Under the pieces are notes generated by a model. It was given only the letters and a program-made list of their open reading frames with translations. It was not told the DNA's origin and did no database searches. From Terrabacter tumescens (GTDB lineage Bacteria; Actinomycetota; Actinomycetes; Actinomycetales; Dermatophilaceae), in the NCBI RefSeq assembly GCF_014646815.1, contig NZ_BMNZ01000005.1:242394-306393 (forward strand): a DNA stretch of 64,000 nt. The letters are read 5' to 3'. This document shows, one piece after another, positions 61,427-64,000 of this stretch (position 1 is the first letter of the stretch; the number at the start of each line of letters is the position of its first letter). A program made the position numbers and the translations under genes.

Positions 61427-62203
61427 TCAGCGGCGGACGAGGCGCGCCCGGCTGCGCACCAGCGAGCGCGGGACGACCCGCAGCAGGCCGACGATCGCCT
61501 TGTACTGCAGGCCGGGCACCGACAGGACCCGGCCCTTGCCGACGTCGTCGAGGCAGTCGGAGACGAGCCTCGTCGGGTCGAGCCACATGAAGTCGGGTCC
61601 GGGCTTGCTGATGCCGGCCCGCTGCTGGAACTCGGTGTTGGTGAAGCCGGGGCACAGGGCCGTCACCGTGACGCCCGAGCCGGCGAGCTCGCTCGCGAGG
61701 CCCTCGCTGAAGGTCGTCACCCAGGCCTTGGCGGCGGAGTAGGACCCCGAGGCGATGAAGCCCGCCACCGACGAGACGTTGACGATGCGCCCGCGGCCGC
61801 GCTCGCGCATCGCGACCCCGGCCGCGTGGGACAGCACGAGCACTGCACGGGTGAGCACGTCGAACGCCGCCTCCTCGACCGCGACGTCGTTGCGCAGGAA
61901 GCTGCGGCGCTGGCCGTAGCCGGCGTTGTTGACGACCACGTCGACAGGCCGGTTCGGGTCGGCCACCCGGTCGGCGACCGACTGCAGCGCCGCCCGGTCG
62001 GAGAGGTCGGCGACGAGCACCTCGGCCGACACGGCATACCTGCTCGTCAGCTCTGCGGCCACGGCGTCGAGGCGCGCGCGGTCGCGGGCGACGAGCACGA
62101 GGTCGTGCCCGCGGGCCGCGAGCTGCCGCGCGAACTCGTGGCCGATGCCGGCGCTGGCGCCCGTGACGAGGGCCATGGGTCGCGTCGCGCGCTCTGCAGT
62201 CAT
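61427..62203 (-). CDS. Short-chain dehydrogenase/reductase
   Basis: A 258-residue classical SDR: NAD(P) motif VTGASAGIGHEFA, NNAGYG, catalytic Ser in NVSSVAGF and Tyr-x-x-x-Lys in SYSAAKAWV. The C-terminal tail (PRSLVRSRARLVRR) is basic. Substrate unknown; relatives act on fatty or steroid-like alcohols. Divergent from xth. Confidence 0.92.
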   Translation of the reverse strand: MTAERATRPMALVTGASAGIGHEFARQLAARGHDLVLVARDRARLDAVAAELTSRYAVSAEVLVADLSDRAALQSVADRVADPNRPVDVVVNNAGYGQRRSFLRNDVAVEEAAFDVLTRAVLVLSHAAGVAMRERGRGRIVNVSSVAGFIASGSYSAAKAWVTTFSEGLASELAGSGVTVTALCPGFTNTEFQQRAGISKPGPDFMWLDPTRLVSDCLDDVGKGRVLSVPGLQYKAIVGLLRVVPRSLVRSRARLVRR

Positions 62204-62255
62204 GCGGCTCACCCTAGGCACACGGCGTCGGCGCGGCGGTCTAGGGTGGCCGACT

Positions 62256-63065
62256 GTGCGCATCGCCACCTGGAACGTCAACTCCATCCGGTCCCGCATC
62301 GACCGCGTCGCCGCCTGGCTCGAGCGCAGCGACGTCGACGTGCTCGCGATCCAGGAGACCAAGGCCCGCGAGGACCAGTTCCCCCTCGAGCGGTTCGAGG
62401 CCCTCGGCTACGAGGTGGCCCACCACGGCCTCAGCCAGTGGAACGGCGTCGCCGTCGTCTCGCGCGTCGGCCTCGAGGACGTCCGCGTCGGCTTCGACGG
62501 CCAGCCCGGCTGGGGCGAGCCGGCCGCGCCCGAGGCCCGCGCCATCGGGGCGCTGTGCAACGGCGTACGCGTGTGGTCCCTCTACGTGCCCAACGGCCGG
62601 GCGCTCGACGACCCGCACCTCGGCTACAAGCTGAGCTGGCTCGAGGCCCTCGCGGCTGCCGGCCGGGGCTGGCTCGCCGACGACCCCGACGCGCAGATCG
62701 CGCTGCTCGGCGACTGGAACATCGCACCGACCGACGCCGACGTGTGGAGCGTGCCCTACTACGAGGGCCGCACGCACACCTCGCCCGGCGAGCGGGCCGC
62801 TTTCCAGGCCGTCGTCGACGCGGGCTACAGCGACGTCGTGCGCCCGCACACGAGCGAGCCGGGCACCTTCACCTACTGGGACTACACCCAGCTGCGCTTC
62901 CAGAAGCGCCAGGGCATGCGCATCGACTTCGCGCTGTGCTCCCCCGCCCTCGCCCAGCGCGTCGTCGGCGCCGCCATCGACCGCGAGGAGCGCAAGGGCA
63001 AGGGCGCGTCGGACCACGCCCCGGTCGTGTTCCAGGTCGGCGAGGCGTCGGGGTCCGACGCGTGA
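62256..63065 (+). CDS. xth: Exodeoxyribonuclease III (AP endonuclease)
   Basis: A 269-residue ExoIII/EEP enzyme for base-excision repair. Catalytic elements are intact: RIATWNVNSI, IQETK (Glu), LLGDWNIAPTDAD, and SDHAPV (Asp-His). GTG start, with the next gene beginning inside its stop (GTGA). Confidence 0.95.
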   Translation: MRIATWNVNSIRSRIDRVAAWLERSDVDVLAIQETKAREDQFPLERFEALGYEVAHHGLSQWNGVAVVSRVGLEDVRVGFDGQPGWGEPAAPEARAIGALCNGVRVWSLYVPNGRALDDPHLGYKLSWLEALAAAGRGWLADDPDAQIALLGDWNIAPTDADVWSVPYYEGRTHTSPGERAAFQAVVDAGYSDVVRPHTSEPGTFTYWDYTQLRFQKRQGMRIDFALCSPALAQRVVGAAIDREERKGKGASDHAPVVFQVGEASGSDA

Positions 63066-63953
63066 GGCGCCACGACCGCCGCGGCATCGTCACGCCCGAC
63101 GGGGCGATCCTGTCCGTCCACACCCACGTCGACCCCGAGCTGCCGCCGGACGCACCGACGCTCGTGCTGGCCCACGGGTGGGCCGTCAACCACGAGAGCT
63201 GGCTCCCGGTCGTCGAGAAGCTGGCCGGCGAGCCGGTCCGGATCGTGCTGTGGGACCAGCGTGGGCACGGACGCTTGACGATCGGGCTGCGCCGGACCGA
63301 GATCGCCTCGGTGTCGGTCGAGCACACCGGGCGCGACCTCGACGTCGTGCTGCGCAGCGTCGTGCCGCCGTCGTCCCCCGTGCTGCTGGCCGGGCACTCG
63401 ATGGGCGGCATGACGGTCATGGCGCTCGCGGAGCAGCGGCCCGACCTCTTCGGCTCCCGGGTGCGGGCGGCGCTCCTCGTCGCGACGGCGTCATCCCATG
63501 TCGCCCTCGGCGAGCGCACCGGCGAGGCGGCCGTCATGCGCCTGGCCGCCAAGGGCCTGCCGCTGCCCCCCGGGCGGCAACGGCCGGATCCGCGCCCTCG
63601 TGCGCGGTCTCTTCGGCGACGGCGCCGACCCGGCGGACGTCGAGGCCGCGTGCGAGCAGGTCGCCGCGACCAAGCTGACGACCTTCGCTGCCTTCTACGG
63701 TGCGCTGCTCGGCGTCGACCAGCGCGCCGGCTTCCCCGCGCTCGAACGTGTCCGGGTCTCCATCGTGGCCGGCCGCCTGGACTCGCTCATGCCGGTGACG
63801 CGAGCGCGCGCGCTGCGTGTCGCCCTGCCGCACGCGACCTTCGTCGACATCGCCCGCAGCGGCCACATGCTGCCGTGGGAGGCCACCGACGTCCTCGCCG
63901 AAGAGGTGCGCGGTCTGCTCGCCGAGATGCGCGCCGGCACCTCGACCGCCTGA
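63062..63953 (+). pseudogene. Alpha/beta hydrolase gene with a frameshift at a C6 run
   Basis: The GTG at 63062 opens VRRHDRRGIVTPDG with LVLAHGWAVNHESW and the nucleophile elbow AGHSMGG; the frame goes wrong at six C residues (63566-63571). Downstream, the +1 frame continues sensibly (GGNGRIRALVRGLFG to IARSGHMLPWEATDVLAEEVR, with the catalytic His in GHMLPW) to TGA at 63953. Removing one C would restore a ~296-residue hydrolase. It could be a sequencing or assembly error, a real pseudogene, or slippage-switched expression. Confidence 0.85.
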
Positions 63954-64000
63954 GCGGCCCGACCCCGCAACACACCGAGCAGGCGCCAACCGTGACGGCT

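Overview
The window is about 70% GC by eye and uses G/C-ending codons almost exclusively, with many GTG starts and 4-bp ATGA/GTGA gene overlaps. Gene content is typical of an actinobacterium: bldC, DUF3073, DUF3151, an actinobacterial SCP-like gene beside purF, class I lysyl-tRNA synthetase, an F420-type LLM oxidoreductase, a mycothiol-type DinB-like protein and a class II-like HelD. The overall style suggests Micrococcales, perhaps an Intrasporangiaceae-like organism (inference, not proven). I see no integrase, transposase, phage gene, CRISPR array, rRNA or tRNA, so this is ordinary chromosome.

Layout. 0-11 kb: end of a BadF/NagK-type sugar kinase, a large secreted DUF1906 protein, a GH13 glucan enzyme, a dadA/PucR divergon, a nucleotidyltransferase, a VOC protein and a small secreted protein. 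11-30 kb: the developmental-type regulator bldC and DUF3073, then a long, mostly minus-strand purine biosynthesis region (purM, purF, purL-purQ-purS, purC, purD). Small accessory genes interrupt it: a four-gene coupled operon (SCP-like, membrane protein, AMACR-type racemase, ThpR), an LLM oxidoreductase, acetyltransferases, and an ECF sigma factor wedged between purD and purC. 30-40 kb: HelD, a secreted M4 metalloprotease with an elaborate 5' leader, lysS, purA, a Cof-type phosphatase, DUF3151 and class II fba. 40-50 kb: a lipoprotein, a GNAT, an FAD oxidoreductase, an M24 peptidase, a two-component system followed by a NatAB-like ABC exporter, and an MFS transporter. 50-64 kb: a citrate synthase opposite a helix-turn-helix/citrate-synthase fusion sharing an operator-rich spacer, a TrmH-type methyltransferase, DedA, a CmtR-like metal sensor with a CDF transporter, LemA, pyrE, a MerR-cupin-alcohol dehydrogenase group, an SDR, exonuclease III and a frameshifted alpha/beta hydrolase.

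How the parts work together. Eight purine genes (purF, D, S, Q, L, M, C, A) cover PRPP to SAICAR plus the first IMP-to-AMP step, and pyrE adds the OMP-forming pyrimidine step. Co-oriented genes are commonly coupled by 4-bp overlaps. Three convergent gene pairs overlap at their 3' ends, and most other convergent junctions carry strong GC hairpin terminators.

The most unusual signals are: (1) an octamer, GTATGCCG/CGGCATAC, found at least 40 times on both strands, in and between genes; (2) the citrate-synthase divergon with three GTTGA/TCAAC dyads; (3) the M4 protease leader with repeated boxes and two strong hairpins; (4) a three-copy, ~52-bp hairpin repeat ahead of purA; (5) a GNAT-nucleotidyltransferase fusion; (6) an ECF sigma gene whose stop overlaps an in-frame upstream start for purC. 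I did not find a clearly new multi-gene defence or mobile system.
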